In this document: piece by piece, positions 6,518 to 6,778 of the stretch
Layout of the letters: every line of letters starts with the position of its first letter
How positions within the stretch are numbered: position 1 is the stretch's first letter
Source of the DNA: Desulfobacterales bacterium
GTDB lineage: Bacteria; Desulfobacterota; Desulfobacteria; Desulfobacterales; UBA5852
Direction: 5' to 3'
Assembly: GCA_016735415.1 (NCBI GenBank)
Contig: JAERRP010000304.1
Location: 1 to 6,778 of the forward strand
DNA: 6,778 nucleotides
Notes under the pieces: generated by a model
Told to the model about the DNA's origin: nothing
Databases searched by the model: none
The model's input: the letters and a program-made list of their open reading frames with translations, nothing else
Position numbers and translations under genes: made by a program

Positions 6518-6597
6518 GCCTCTCGATAGCAGGGCCTTACCGGACATAGCCCCATCCGCAACATCACGGCGATATCTCAATTTCTAAAGGAGTCCTT

Positions 6598-6778
6598 ATG
6601 CTGCCGCGTGCCCTTCGGACACCCTTCCTGCTGCTGGCCATGCTTCTTGGCATCACTGGCTGCCAACAATCCCAACAATTCGTCGAACCGCCCCCGCCGC
6701 CGGTCACGGTGGCCCGGCCGCTTCAGAAGGCCGTGACGACCTATCAAGAATTTACCGGCACCACCGAGGCCATTGAAT
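6598..6778 (+). CDS. RND efflux membrane fusion lipoprotein, 5' part
   Basis: Only the first 60 codons are in the window, and the frame is open at the edge. Residues 1-21 are a lipoprotein signal with lipobox I19-T-G-C22. After a short Gln/Pro-rich linker comes PVTVARP (33-39), then Y48-x-x-F-T-G-T-T-E-A, the usual opening of AcrA/MexA-type periplasmic adaptors before their first beta strand and hairpin. Such adaptors join an inner-membrane RND pump to an outer-membrane channel. A pump gene is expected to follow outside the window. AAAGGAG lies five bases before the ATG. The family call is good for so short a stretch, but the substrate cannot be guessed. Confidence 0.82.
   Translation, partial: MLPRALRTPFLLLAMLLGITGCQQSQQFVEPPPPPVTVARPLQKAVTTYQEFTGTTEAIE

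Larger units (their letters stand above)
6312..6597. other. Divergent regulatory region, htrA / RND operon
   Basis: These 286 bases separate two genes read away from each other. They contain the htrA ribosome site, a nested inverted repeat at 6364-6410, a candidate promoter toward the efflux gene (6489-6517) and the efflux gene's ribosome site (AAAGGAG, 6586-6592). No open frame here looks coding. A 13-codon ATG frame starting near 6450 has no support. Confidence 0.5.

Overview
The window is GC-rich (roughly 58-60% by eye) and carries five genes of a Gram-negative cell with an outer membrane: a large MscS-type channel, a small CULT-domain (cereblon-like) protein, a lipoprotein SppA peptidase, a periplasmic DegP/HtrA protease, and the start of an RND-efflux membrane fusion lipoprotein. 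The protein style and one intergenic motif suggest a deltaproteobacterium/Desulfobacterota (Desulfosarcina-like). This is an impression; no rRNA or marker gene supports it.

Layout: 1-348 holds no supported gene; it contains a motif resembling interspersed repeats of this bacterial group, and a short hairpin follows at 350-368. A YbiO/MscM-like mechanosensitive channel runs on the minus strand (371-2833). The next 376 bases hold a possible 59-residue minus-strand ORF (2925-3104) with a hairpin/T-tract after it, then an AT-rich promoter-like block. On the plus strand come the CULT-domain gene (3210-3662) and, 118 bases later, a short-form S49 signal peptide peptidase lipoprotein (3781-4767) with a palindrome over its putative -10. 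The htrA/degP-like gene (4818-6311, minus) converges on sppA with 50 bases between the stop codons. The divergent region 6312-6597 carries nested inverted repeats and promoter-like elements. The window ends 60 codons into an RND periplasmic adaptor lipoprotein (6598-6778, plus).

How the genes fit together: all four recognisable full or partial envelope genes serve envelope integrity: turgor release (MscS), membrane and periplasmic proteolysis (SppA, HtrA) and export (RND adaptor). The outlier is the small protein at 3210-3662. It has the complete CULT signature: two CxxC zinc pairs, three tryptophans at the spacing of the human cereblon thalidomide pocket, and a matching Asn and Phe. It sits just upstream of sppA on the same strand. 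Bacterial CULT proteins are known but have no established function. Their small-ligand pocket next to protease genes is the most interesting signal here.
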